Source: Gordionus sp. m RMFG-2023
Lineage: Eukaryota; Nematomorpha; Gordioida; Chordodea; Parachordodidae
NCBI RefSeq assembly: GCF_954871325.1
Contig: NC_088775.1
Coordinates: 86,157,561 to 86,221,560 of the forward strand
Length of the DNA: 64,000 bases
Reading direction: 5' to 3'
A model generated the notes under the pieces. The model made no database searches and was not told where the DNA came from. It worked only from the letters and a program-made list of their open reading frames with translations. Shown piece by piece: positions 25,255 through 37,439 of the stretch. Every line of letters begins with the position of its first letter. Positions within the stretch are counted from its first letter, which is position 1. The position numbers and the translations under genes are program-made.

Positions 25255-25690
25255 CTGACCAAAGAAAACTTATGATAGAGCCATTATAACAATTTTGACA
25301 CTGAAATGACCATTTACTAATACTCTATTAAGGGATGCATTCAGGGATGAATATTTGATTAGTAAAGTCCCAAAATAATTAGTAAGCCATTTAAACCAAA
25401 GTAACATATGCGAACACTTAAAAGTTCTTTATCAGGATGTAGAGATCAACTGAAACTCAAAATACAATATGCTAAATAGGCTGGCATTCTCGACATGAAA
25501 AAATTTAAAAAAAATCTCAAGAAACAAGTTAGATCCGAAAGGTTTTATATTATTGAATTTTTATACTTAAGGAATCTAGTGTTAAAATTGATGGCAATTT
25601 TGAAGAAGCTATTGTTGAATCCCAGTATGATGCTTGCACAATGTGTAAAGTAGTAATCTGGTATTATGTATTGCATTTTTATAGTGTGAT
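25255..25690 (+). pseudogene. hAT transposase fragment (decayed)
   Basis: Around 25405-25470 the plus strand reads HLKVLYQDVEIN, a stop, then NSKYNMLNRL. This matches the hAT transposase motif DV-x-TRWNSTYxMLERL, with stops and the Trp lost. A related remnant closes the window (63915-64000, VLYQDVVRKLNKI). There is no TIR and it sits inside unit C. It is a short dead fragment of a DNA transposon. Confidence 0.5.
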
Positions 25691-25760
25691 GAAAAATATA
25701 TGATACTTCAAAAAATATTAACATTTTTTTAATTTGAAATTATTATTTAACTGTAATTTT

Positions 25761-27722
25761 TTTTTAAAAATATCAATTTATCATTTTTTTAAAAGGTGAT
25801 ATGGTTGAAACTTTATAAATTTTTTATAAAAATATTTATTTATATTATATCCAAAAATATTTTAGTTGACATGATTTATTAATGAATTTCTATATATTCC
25901 ATTAAAATAAAATTATATTTTATACCTAGCTTATTTCACTCATTTTTTTGGCATTAAAATGAAAAATATCTTCATTTATTATTTTAAAATAATTAAGATA
26001 ATTTTAAAAGTTTTGTTTCATTTTAGCTGAAAAACAAAAGGCAAGTTGCCAAATTTGTATATGTTTTTAAAAATCCAAACCGATTTTATAATTAACTCGG
26101 GCTGTAAATTATTTTTTTTATATTCCCTCCGTAACAATTTTTTATTATACCCGAGCTGGGCTAAATTTTTTAAAATAATACGGGCTGAAAAAATTAAAAG
26201 TTTTAAATAATCGTGGCCAAATTTTTTTTATTACAAATCCGAACCAGACCGTGCAATTAATACTTCTGCAGGTCTCTTATGGTGTAGGAAGATGATTGCA
26301 ATGCGGTTAGCGTCAAATAAAATCTTCAAAAAAAGTAAAAGTAATTTGGCTAAGTTAAACAATTAGCATCAATCTCCCCAAAGCCTGACCTGATAGAGTT
26401 ATTGTCGCTTTTTGCAAAATTTTATATAAAAGCATGTAGGGAATGTGGTGTTTTTTGAATTACAATTTATTTTGTATTTATTTTTACTTCTAAAATTTAG
26501 AAACCTGCCACTTTTTTTTGCATGTTTTATTTATATTTTAATTAACCCTAAAAGTGGGAACATGAATAATCGCTCATAGAAAATAAACGCTTAAAGGCAG
26601 TATTCTAGATTCACTAGATTCTTTTTCCCCTCTAGAAATTCATAATAGCTTGTCGGAATACAGAAATTCTGGAAATTAGAAAAAGGGTTCTTGGTTCTGC
26701 TTCTGAATATATTTTTAGAAATTTAAAATCTATAATTTTGAATGTCCCTGTGTCGCGTTTCCAGGTTTTGCCTTCAAACTATGTATAAATTTTTAATTTT
26801 TTTCTCTTCGGATTTTTCCTAATTATATTTATTTGTCACAGAAGATTTTTTTTTTACTAACACTTATTTTTTCATGTCGACGATTAATTTATATATTTCG
26901 AAGAAAGGAAATAAAGGGTGATATAAAAATTGTCTCAATGGGGGAGACCATGGCTAGGTGGGCAATTTTTGTCAAAAACATCATGATCTTATAAGATCTT
27001 GCAAAATAACAATCGCCTATAAATATATATATACTGTTATATTTTTTTAAAATATTTAAGTTTTAGTAAATATTTTTTGAACCTAGTAGGCCTAAACCCC
27101 CGGCTGGTCGGATTATCGATGGGGCTAGAATCAAGTATTATATCAGGCTTGAAACACAAAAAAATTTTTTTTCTTCAGATTTTCGTATATGCTATATTTA
27201 TATAATATACGCTAATACAAATTATAACAAATAAAATAGCAATCTTTTTCTGGCAGAGGAGCCATGCGCCCAGCCTTACATTCTACTTTGAAACCAATCG
27301 TCAAAATTATAAAAATTTTATAGTCCTGTTTACATATAATACAAACATCTTTTGTTAATTAACAATTTTTTTTATTGTTTATTCTAAGCTACATTCTTAA
27401 GTTTTTTAATACCTTTTTAACAGATAAACCATAAAATATTTTACTTCATGAAATTAGATATTCAACTATTTTATTTTCCACCTAATCAATAAATATTTTT
27501 GTTTATTATTTCGACCTATCTTGAGCCTAGTGCCAGCCATTTTATATTTTTTATAATGTCTTAAAAAATTTATAGTAGGTATACCTAATAAAATAAATAT
27601 TAAATTCACTCAAAATTTATCTAATTCTTATAAAATTAATTGGATCTATAATTATTAGGCCAAAAAATATATCCTGATAATTAACTGTTTATATCTATTA
27701 AATGTAATAACTGACATCTTAT
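25761..27722. other. AT-rich spacer with repeat debris
   Basis: No gene is seen. About 26070-26290 has alternating GGGC/CCCG islands in A/T runs (CTCGGGCTGT, CCCGAGCTGGGC), ending CTGCAGGTCTCTTA. It looks like the subterminal region of the hAT-type MITEs described at 50226 and 62769. At 26945 GGGGGAGACCATGGCTAGG resembles the MITE-like start at 923. The rest is low-complexity. Confidence 0.4.
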
Positions 27723-27731
27723 TATATTGTT

Positions 27732-30700
27732 GATTACATTTTTTTTCCTCTTTAGCTTTCACCTTTTCTGGTGATAAGCTCCTTCAATATCTCTCTCCAC
27801 TTTATGTTATTCATACTATCTCTTTTATATAATTTATACTTCTTCTTCATATTGGCTCTAACTTTATGGCCCCATTGAAGTTTTGACCTTCCTCTTTTAC
27901 GTTTACCCATCACTTCCAAACTCTCATCCTTATTTCCTATGTAGTTCATAGGCCTTCTCATTGTATGCCCATACCACCTAAGTCTGTTTTTACCATTATT
28001 TTAGTCTTAATGGGCACTAACTTTAAACTTCCTAGTATTCTTGTACTTCTCACCTTATCCTTTTTTGTTACCCCAGCAATCATCCTCAGCATTCATCTCC
28101 ATAGTTTGCAGACTTCTCTCGTCTGATTCATTGGTTGGCCATGTTTTTGAACTATATAGAATAGTTGGTTGTACTATGGAACTGTAAATTTTTCCCTTCA
28201 ATTTGTGTGAGATTCTTTTGTCAAAGAGCACTCCAGATTAAGATCTCCATTTTAACCACCCTTGATTAATTTTACTCTTTATCTCTTTCTCTATTGTGCC
28301 GTTTGTTTGTATAGTGGAGCCCAAATATTTGCAGCTTTCAATTGCCGATATCTGCCATTCATTTATATCAATGCTCTCTGTTTCATCTCCTCCTATCACC
28401 ATATACTCCGTCTTTTCTCTATTTATTTTAGTCCGTGCTTTTCTAGGATATTTATCCAGATCATTAATCTTTCTTTCATTTCATCCTTGGATTCGGCAAG
28501 TATCACAATATCATCTGCAAATATAATATTCCACTGGACTGTTTGTTGCATAGACTGCGCTAATACATCTATTACTGTTATGAAGAGAAGTGGGATGAGA
28601 GATGACTCTTGATGAACTCTCTCGGTTGTGAAGCCTGTTGAAGTACCAGTTGTGCTACGGACCATTGTTGTATGGCCCATATACATATCCTGTATTATTC
28701 TTATATATTTTTCGGGAACCTTTTTGTTGCGTAGCGCCCTCCGGATTGGTTTTCTTGGGATTCTATCGAAGGCCTTTGAGAAAGACCATGTGTAGCTTTT
28801 TGTTCTTTTCCCTGTATTTTTCATTCATTTGTCTAATTGCATGGATAGCATCTGTTGTAGATCTTGGCATAAAGCCAAACTGAGTCTCTCCTATTTGGAT
28901 TATGTCTCTTAACCTTTTTTCTATTTTTTTTCGTAGAGTTTAAGACAGTGTGACATTAGTTTTATGCCCCTGTAATTTTGACAATTGTGTGTGGATCTCC
29001 TTTATTTTTGAAGATAGGAACTAAATAGCTCTGCCTCCATTTTTGAGGGATCTCTTTATTTCCCAGTATTTTATTGTACAGATTTGTGAGGAGATCCATC
29101 ATCCCCTAATACTTTGAGGCTTATTGGAATATCATCTGGACCCCTAGCTTTGTTGTTTTTCATATGATTGAGGATGATTATTTCTTGTTCTGTTATTGTT
29201 GTACAAGGTTTTGACATGGGGAGTGTTCATCTAGATGTAGTATGTGGGGATTAAAGTTGAGAAGCTCCTGAAAATATTCTTACCATCTAGTCATTATTTT
29301 TTTTCCCTTTATTATGATTACTTTCGGAGCGCCGTTTATATCCCTAGAATTCTTTTCTCGCTGTTTGGCTTGTTTGTATATTTTATTTTGCCCTTTGGTG
29401 TAGTTATTCCTACATTCGTATGCCATAGCTTTGACCCTAGCCACCGCTTTTGTAGCATTCTTTTGGATTTTTTGTAATTTGTTTTGTCATATGGGTTTTT
29501 AGATTTGTACCATATTTTATATAAGGCTTTTTTCTCCTGTATAGTGGTTTGTACTTCTTCATTCTACCACCATAGTTCTTTGTATGATTTGTTACCTCCC
29601 CTTGTCAAGCCTAGTGTCGATTTGGCAGTGTCTATTAATCTGGATAAAAGTCTGTCCACATTTTTCACTGACTTGTGAGGAATCTATTTTTTCAAAGTTT
29701 GCATTGATTGCAAAGGCATCTGTCATTGATTTTAATCTACCCCATTTAATGCATGGTTCAAGTTTTATCTTGTTTTGAGTGGATTTATTTGCTATGTGTA
29801 AATCCATGACTAGTAGCTTGTGTTGCGCGGCAATATCTTCTCCTAGGATAACTTTGCAGTCTATTACATCTTTTAATCTTCTACGAGAGATAAGCAATTA
29901 ATCTATCTAGGTTTTCCTTGCACCACTTACATATTTTATTAAATGACTGTCCTTTTTCCTATAGTAGGTGTTGGTTAAGGCAAGGTCGTAGTCTTGCGCA
30001 AATTTTAGTATATGCTCTCCTTCATCATTTCTTTCTCCATATCCAAAACCACCATGATGCCTTTTGTAGCTGTCTCTTGCTTTTCCCGCATGCGCATTTA
30101 AGTCACTACCTATTATGATTAGGTCATCCTTAGGGATTTCCATTATTGCTTCATTAAGGATAGCTTTAAAGTCATCTTTCTCCTCTTCTTTGCAACCCGT
30201 TTGGGGAGCATATACTAAAAGGATGTGTAGTATTGATTGACAAATGTAGAGTTTTATCTTCATTAGTCTATCAGAGATCCTGTTGACTTCTACTACTGAG
30301 GATTAGATCTTGACTGAGGATGATGCCGACACCGTTCCTATTGCTAACAATTCCATTATATTACAAATTATATCCATCTCCAATCATGTCTTCTGACCTT
30401 TCCATTTCGTCTCTTGTATGCACGCTATATCAACTTTTCTCTTGTTCAACATTGATGCCAACTTGTTTTCTTTGTTTTGACCTTTATTTTATTTTTCACA
30501 GGATGGAGGTCTACACACTGCGCGTCGCTTGGAGGGAACGCTCTAGCTTTCATATTCATATTTTTATTTGTGTCCTTCATTTTTGTTTATTAGTCAAGTA
30601 TCCTTAACAACAGGCTGTCCAAGCCTGTCGGTGACCGGAGTGTCATCTCTAAGATCCGAAATTTATCTTACCATATGCCTTTACACATCAGTCAACAAAA

Positions 30701-30785
30701 AAAACCCGGAAAGTTTTTACGTTCCATACCAGGATCGAACCTGGGACCTAAGTCTACATCATAACCTACTGGGCCACCCCGGCGA
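27732..30785 (-). mobile_element. RTE-like LINE, about 3 kb, broken, with tRNA-like 5' head
   Basis: Minus-strand order: tRNA-like head (30722-30783); AP-endonuclease domain beginning near 30440 with KVDIACIQETKWKG and continuing in 30263-29907 (VYAPQTG, IIGSDLNAHAG, ALTNTYYRKKDSHLI) and 29897-29592 (LKDVIDCKVILGEDIAAQHK); reverse transcriptase (28824-28423: FSKAFDRIPR, HQESSLIPLLF, FADDIVIL); and a C-terminal GKRKRGRSKLQW...WREIL segment (27961-27752) typical of RTE-type ORFs. Length is close to the family norm of about 3.2 kb. The frame is broken by several frameshifts and stops between these pieces, so it is inactive. A 9-bp direct repeat TATATTGTT (27723-27731 and 30786-30794) flanks the whole unit, consistent with target-primed insertion. 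Confidence 0.85.
30722..30783 (-). other. tRNA-like pol III promoter head (A and B boxes)
   Basis: On the minus strand it starts GCCGGGG, with an A box TGGCCCAGTAGG (30765-30776, fits TRGCNNAGYNGG) and a B box GGTTCGATCCT (30731-30741, fits GGTTCGANNCC). The ends do not pair as an acceptor stem, and no CCA or terminator-defined tRNA is evident, so this is not a working tRNA gene. It looks like a SINE-type or LINE 5' head. It lies inside the same flanking direct repeats as the LINE. Confidence 0.75.
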
Positions 30786-30794
30786 TATATTGTT

Positions 30795-31285
30795 ACAATA
30801 ATATATAAAAATCTTTGTTTGCTAGATATAATTAATTTTAAATAATGAATCTTATTATCAAGGTAATATTTGTATATGGTAAATAAATTTTCATATCAGA
30901 TTGATTATATATATTTTTATATATATCACTAATATATATAAAAATATATATATCCCTAATATATATATATTTTAGTTTGCAAAATTTATTTAGGTCTGAT
31001 ATTATAATATAATTGAATGTATTATGAAAAAATTACATTACATTGATAAATTTATATAATAATTATTATTTTATATATTAAATTTAAAATATTCTATTAA
31101 CTTTTCTTGATGACATATCATTTTCATATATTTTATTGCTTCTTATTTTCCTATTTGGATTTTTATATATTAGAGTACCATAATAATATTATAAAAATTA
31201 ATTTATTGATTGGCCGACAAAACCACTATTCTATTAATTCCATTGGTGTTAATATTACTAATATGATCTTAACATATATCTAAAC
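30795..31285. repeat. AT microsatellite spacer
   Basis: Mostly TATATA runs (densest about 30905-30975) between the LINE and the foldback element. There is no coding or RNA feature. Confidence 0.6.
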
Positions 31286-31319
31286 CTTACATATAGTGTT
31301 GTTAAAACGCCGCGAGTCG

Positions 31320-31810
31320 CGACCCCGACCCAAAGCTCGGGTCGTTTTATTCGACTCCGACTCAATGTTTGGGTCGTTTTTTTCGACTTCGACCCAAAAT
31401 ATGGGTCGTTTTTTTCGACTCCGACCCAAGTCCAAGCCGAAAAAAACGACCTCGACCCAAAATATGGGTCGTTTTTTACGACTCCGACTAAAAATTTGGG
31501 TCGTTTTTTTCGACTTCGACCCAAAATATGGGTCGTTTTTTTCGACTTCGACCCAAAATATGGGTGGTTTTTTACGACTCAAACTTGAAGTTTGGGTCAT
31601 ATTTTTCGACTCAAACTTGAAGTTTGGGTCGTATTTTTCGACTCAAACTTGAAGTTTGGGTCGTATTTTTCGACTCCAACTCAAAGTTTGGGTCGTTTTT
31701 CTGACTCAGACTCAAACATCGGGTCGTTTTATTCAATCCGACCCAAAATATGGATCTTTTTTTTTAAAGTCGACTTAAAGTTAGGGTTGCTTTTTTTCAC
31801 CCTTAACCCA
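31320..31810 (+). repeat. 32-bp tandem array (left arm)
   Basis: About 15 units of the form GGGTCGTTTTTTTCGACT followed by YCGACCCAAAATAT, period 32 bp, degenerating inward into ACTTGAAGTTT variants. Each unit is itself nearly palindromic (GGGTCG...CGACCC). Open frames here (for example 31258-31524 minus, 31296-31652 plus) result only from the repeat. Confidence 0.9.
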
Positions 31811-31929
31811 ATATCTAGATCATTTTTTTTGACCAAAAGTCAAATAACATTTAGTATATATTAATATTATAGGCGGGAAAGTTACTTAAAGCTTCTTTAA
31901 ATTATAATACTCTGGATTAACTATTCATC

Positions 31930-33520
31930 ATAGTTATTTTTTTAAATTTTTAAGTGAAAATGCACCATAGAAAAGAGCCATTTGTTATGATGGTTATTTT
32001 TGAACTTTTTTAAATGAAATAGATAAAAATATATATTGTAGACATGTTAAATCAAAATTTCAGTGAAGATGTACCATAGATAAGTGACAATTGTCATAAT
32101 CGCCATTTTTGAGCCTTTTTGAGTTTTTTTAAAGGAAATAGCTAAAAATATATATTCTAAACATGTTAAATTAAAAATTCAGTGAGGATGTATCATAGAT
32201 AGGTGACAATTGTCATAATCGCTATTTTTGAACTTTTTCAAATTTTTTTAAAGGAAATAGCTAAAAATATATATTCTAAACATGTTAAATTAAAAATTCA
32301 GTGAGGATGTATCATAGGTAGGTGACAATTGTCATAATCGTTATTTTTGAACTTTTTTCAATTTTTTTAAAGGAAATAGCTAAAAATATATATTCTAAAC
32401 ATGTTAAATTAAAAATTCAGTGAGGATGTATCATAGATAGGTGACAATTGTCATAATCGCTATTTTTGAACTTTTTCAAATTTTTTTAAAGGAAATAGCT
32501 AAAAATATATATTCTAAACATGTTAAATTAAAAATTCAGTGAGGATGTATCATAGGTAGGTGACAATTGTCATAATCGTTATTTTTGAACTTTTTTCAAT
32601 TTTTTTAAAGGAAATATCTAAAAATATATATTCTAAACATGTTAAATTAAAAATTCAGTGAGGAAGTATCATATATAGGTGACAATTGTCATAATCGCTA
32701 TTTTTGAACTTTTTCAAATTTTTTTAAAGGAAATATCTAAAAATATATATTCTAAACATGTTAAATTAAAAATTCAGTGATGATGTATCATAGATAGGTG
32801 ACAATTGTCATAATCGCTATTTTTGAACTTTTTCAAATTTTTTTAAAGGAAATAGCTAAAATTATATATTCTAAACATGTTAAATTAAAAATTCAGTGAG
32901 GATGTATCATAGATAGGTGACAATTGTCATAATCGTTATTTTTGAACTTTTTCAATTTTTTTAAAGGAAATAGCTAAAAATATATATTCTAAACATGTTA
33001 AATTAAAAATTCAGTGAGGATGTATCATAGATAGGTGACAATTGTCATAATCGCTATTTTTGAACTTTTTCAATTTTTTTAAAGGAAATAGCTAAAATTA
33101 TATATTCAAAACATGTTAAATTAAAAATTCAGTGAGGATGTATCATATATAGGTGACAATTGTCATAATCGCTATTTTTGAACTTTTTCAAATTTTTTTA
33201 AAGGAAATAGCTAAAAATATATATTCTAAACATGTTGAATTAAAAATTTAAGAGGATGTATCATAGATAGGTGACAATTTTCATAATCGCTATTTTTATC
33301 ATTTTTTAAAGAAAATAGCTAAAAATATATATTCTAAACATGTTAAATTAAAAATTCAGTGAGGATGTATCATAGATAGGTGACAATTGTCATAATCGTT
33401 ATTTTTAAACTTTTTCCAATTTTTTTAAAGCAAATAGCTAAAGATATATATCCTAAACATGTTAAATTAAAATATCAGTGAGGATGTATCATAGATAAGG
33501 GACAAAAAATGTTATTATAT
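31930..33520 (+). repeat. 119-bp satellite array (left arm)
   Basis: About 13 head-to-tail copies with a period of 119 bp (for example GAGGATG at 32184 and 32303). Most copies are very similar and those at the edges are diverged. Each monomer has a perfect 10-bp palindrome GACAATTGTC and an AACATGTT palindrome, separated by a run of T. Confidence 0.93.
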
Positions 33521-34499
33521 ATACGAGTAGTAAGGTACATAATAATTTTTAAGTGATAAAATGAGATGCTAATATATTTCTTGTAATTTTAATTTATAAA
33601 AAAATTCTTAAATATGTTATTGTCATAGACTGGGTCAGAAAATCAACTATCACATAAACTCATCTATGTTTTATTCATATTATATTAAGTTTGAGGATAT
33701 TAAAATATTTCCTCTTTGAAGTTTCTAGTTAGGATAAAATTTACTTGGCACATCTTACAATGATATTTATACCTTGTTTTTTTTTCGAGAATAAATTTTA
33801 TGCGATATTTCATGAAGGAAATTACATATCATTGTACAGAGAAATAACTTTGTATATATTATCTGCACCAATATCTTTTATATCAATCTCTATCGATGAC
33901 ATTTTAAATTATATTGGAAAACTAGATTGTGTAGATTTATAATTATTAATTTAAAGGATTAAGATTTTAGAATTAATTATAAATATATCTTAATAATTTT
34001 TATATGCATTTAATATTTAAAATCTCTCGTTATAAGCCTATTTAGCAAGAAAAATATTGACTAATCCTGAAATTACGATAATAGATATCTATACCTTTAT
34101 ATAATCTATGAGAAAAATTGCTCTCATAATATTCTTCTTAATAAAATAGTGAATAATTAACGCCTGAAAAAAAGTATAGCGCTTTATAACATGGTTCAAA
34201 GTTAATCCCAGTATCAATTTTAATTTGTAATTTTTCTCAAGTGTTCAAAATTCTAAATCTTAATATCAAAAACTATTTTAGTTATCAATTTAGTCAAATA
34301 ATATTAAAACACTAATATTCTCCAGTATTCATAAAAAACAACAGCCTGAAACAAGAATACTAAGCTCAAATCATCTTAAATATTTGATACATTTATAGTT
34401 TAAATATTTTTATTTAAATTATATATATTTATTAATGTACAAAAAATTTAATTTAACAATATATATAGATATAAAAATTATGTATAAAATTTATTATTC

Positions 34500-34727
34500 A
34501 TGATATTGATATCCCATGAATTTAAACATAAACACTGTTTAAGTGTTTCGGAGGCCATGCGATTTCTTTTCTTTGTTACGGTGTCCACCCCTCTTGAGAA
34601 GACACGCTCGCTCTCAACGGATGTACTTTGCTGCGACAAAAAATCTTTAGCCAACATGCAAAGGTACGGAAAACGCTCAGAATTACAGTACGACTTAAAA
34701 AAACTCGACTTAACACTACATTTATGA
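34500..34727 (-). pseudogene. hAT transposase C-terminal dimerisation-domain remnant
   Basis: The minus strand reads LAKDFLSQQSTSVESERVFS, then a few residues on TKKRNRMASETLKQCLCL and NSW. This is the conserved hAT C-terminal (dimerisation) motif, which usually reads LA..yLsi..TSvpSERvFS...vvt.kRn.L....v..L..L..W. It sits in the unpaired loop of the foldback element. No catalytic or BED zinc-finger part is recognisable upstream, so the element has kept only this tail and cannot move by itself. The plus-strand frame over the same bases is a shadow. Confidence 0.8.
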
Positions 34728-35659
34728 AAAATATGGCTCGCCTAAATTATTAAATTATATTTAAAAAAATTCATATTTTAATTGAAAAAATGCATCCGGA
34801 ATCGCAAATACTTATTTAAAAAATTTATTGTTTTATTAGTTTAAAAATTCCATATGGAAGTGAAGTGACTATTTAAATTCTAAAATTATAAAAGATATTT
34901 TATTTTACTTTTAGTGGTGCCAGCTAGACGGCAAATTTGTTGAGATTTTTTCTTTTCTTCATTGTTAGGGATAGGGATATGATTAATAATCATTTTTTTT
35001 AACTTTCCAAATTTTTTTTTATTATTTTTAGGGGTATAAATCTAAATTTTTTTATTTTATTCATTTTTTGTTTTTAAAATTATAATTTAATATTATTAAC
35101 ATAAATTTTATTAATAAAAGTTCTCCAATTTAAATCATTTCTTAAATGTTTTACACATTAAAATTGATACTGGGATTAACTTTGAACCATGTTATAAAGC
35201 GCTATACTTTTTTTCAGGCGTTAATTATTCACTATTTTATTAAAAAGAATATTATGAGAGCAATTTTTCTCATAGATTATATAAAGGTATAGATATCTAT
35301 TATTGTAATTTCAGGATTAGTCAATATTTTTCTTGCTAAATAGGCTTATAACGAGAGATTTTAAATATTAAATGCATATAAAAATTATTAAGATATATTT
35401 ATAATTAATTCTAAAATCTTAATCCTTTAAATTAATAATTATAAATCTACACAATCTAGTTTTCCAATATAATTTAAAATGTCATCGATAGAGATTGATA
35501 TAAAAGATATTGGTGCAGATAATATATACAAAGTTATTTCTCTGTACAATGATATGTAATTTCCTTCATGAAATATCGCATAAAATTTATTCTCGAAAAA
35601 AAAACAAGGTATAAATATCATTGTAAGATGTGCCAAGTAAATTTTATCCTAACTAGAAA

Positions 35660-37250
35660 CTTCAAAGAGGAAATATTTTAATATCCTCAAACTTAATATA
35701 ATATGAATAAAACAGAGATGAGTTTATGTGATAGTTGATTTTCTGACCCAGTCTATGACAATAACATATTTAAGAATTTTTTTATAAATTAAAATTACAA
35801 GAAATATATTAGCATCTCATTTTATCACTTAAAAATTATTATGTACCTTACTACTCGTATATATAATAACATTTTTTGTCCCTTATCTATGATACATCCT
35901 CACTGATATTTTAATTTAACATGTTTAGGATATATATCTTTAGCTATTTGCTTTAAAAAAATTGGAAAAAGTTTAAAAATAACGATTATGAAAATTGTCA
36001 CCTATCTATGATACATCCTCTTAAATTTTTAATTCAACATGTTTAGAATATATATTTTTAGCTATTTCCTTTAAAAAAATTTGAAAAAGTTCAAAAATAG
36101 CGATTATGACAATTGTCACCTATATATGATACATCCTCACTGAATTTTTAATTTAACATGTTTTGAATATATAATTTTAGCTATTTCCTTTAAAAAAATT
36201 GAAAAAGTTCAAAAATAGCGATTATGACAATTGTCACCTATCTATGATACATCCTCACTGAATCTTTAATTTAACATGTTTAGAATATATATTTTTAGCT
36301 ATTTCCTTTAAAAAAATTGAAAAAGTTCAAAAATAACGATTATGACAATTGTCACCTATCTATGATACATCCTCACTGAATTTTTAATTTAACATGTTTA
36401 GAATATATAATTTTAGCTATTTCCTTTAAAAAAATTTGAAAAAGTTCAAAAATAGCGATTATGACAATTGTCACCTATCTATGATACATCATCACTGAAT
36501 TTTTAATTTAACATGTTTAGAATATATATTTTTAGATATTTCCTTTAAAAAAATTTGAAAAAGTTCAAAAATAGCGATTATGACAATTGTCACCTATATA
36601 TGATACTTCCTCACTGAATTTTTAATTTAACATGTTTAGAATATATATTTTTAGATATTTCCTTTAAAAAAATTGAAAAAAGTTCAAAAATAACGATTAT
36701 GACAATTGTCACCTACCTATGATACATCCTCACTGAATTTTTAATTTAACATGTTTAGAATATATATTTTTAGCTATTTCCTTTAAAAAAATTTGAAAAA
36801 GTTCAAAAATAGCGATTATGACAATTGTCACCTATCTATGATACATCCTCACTGAATTTTTAATTTAACATGTTTAGAATATATATTTTTAGCTATTTCC
36901 TTTAAAAAAATTGAAAAAAGTTCAAAAATAACGATTATGACAATTGTCACCTATCTATGATACATCCTCATTGAATTTTTAATTTAACATGTTTTGAATA
37001 TATAATTTTAGCTATTTCCTTTAAAAAAATTGAAAAAGTTCAAAAATAACGATTATGACAATTGTCACCTATCTATGATACATCCTCACTGAATTTTTAA
37101 TTTAACATGTTTAGAATATATATTTTTAGCTATTTCCTTTAAAAAAACTCAAAAAGGCTCAAAAATGGCGATTATGACAATTGTCACTTATCTATGGTAC
37201 ATCTTCACTGAAATTTTGATTTAACATGTCTACAATATATATTTTTATCT
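35660..37250 (-). repeat. 119-bp satellite array (right arm)
   Basis: The inverted counterpart of the array at 31930-33520, with the same monomer and the same diverged edge copies (for example GATATTTTAATTTAACATG at the inner edge). The copies mirror the left arm in order, including shared rare variants, so the arms arose by inversion or copying and not by independent amplification. Confidence 0.93.
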
Positions 37251-37439
37251 ATTTCATTTAAAAAAGTTCAAAAATAACCATCATAACAAATGGCTCTTTT
37301 CTATGGTGCATTTTCACTTAAAAATTTTAAAAAATAACTATGATGAATAGTTAATCCAGAGTATTATAATTTAAAGAAGCTTTAAGTAACTTTCCCGCCT
37401 ATAATATTAATATATACTAAATGTTATTTGACTTTTGGT

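Larger units (their letters stand above)
19046..25760. repeat. Segmental duplication unit C (GPCR lost, split by Ty3/gypsy)
   Basis: The unit restarts at 19046 with the same sequence as 14519. It is interrupted from 19140 to 24426 by an LTR element, then resumes from about 24432 and follows units A and B: CTCAGAAAAACTTACAAC near 24490, CCCTTTGTGCCAAAGATAT near 24840, AGATCTAAGGAGGT near 25148, and TTTTTAATTTGAAATTATT near 25730. The homology fades after about 25760, before the place where a receptor would lie. Confidence 0.7.

Noticed and set aside
30722-30783. Functional tRNA gene
   Set aside because: A and B boxes are present, but the acceptor stem does not pair. It lies at the 5' end of a LINE inside the same target duplications.
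31258-31864. Several overlapping frames on both strands giving Lys/Thr/Phe-rich repeat proteins (also 37407-37747)
   Set aside because: They are products of the 32-bp GGGTCG array, which is open in many frames. The period is not a multiple of three, so the apparent protein repeats cycle through frames.
31930-33520. Regular direct repeats, considered as a CRISPR array
   Set aside because: The 119-bp monomers abut with no spacers, and the genome is eukaryotic. This is satellite DNA.
33745-33942. 65-codon frame, identical on the opposite strand at 35439-35636
   Set aside because: The identity is explained by the mirrored transposon arms. There is no domain, AT-driven composition, and nothing indicates translation.
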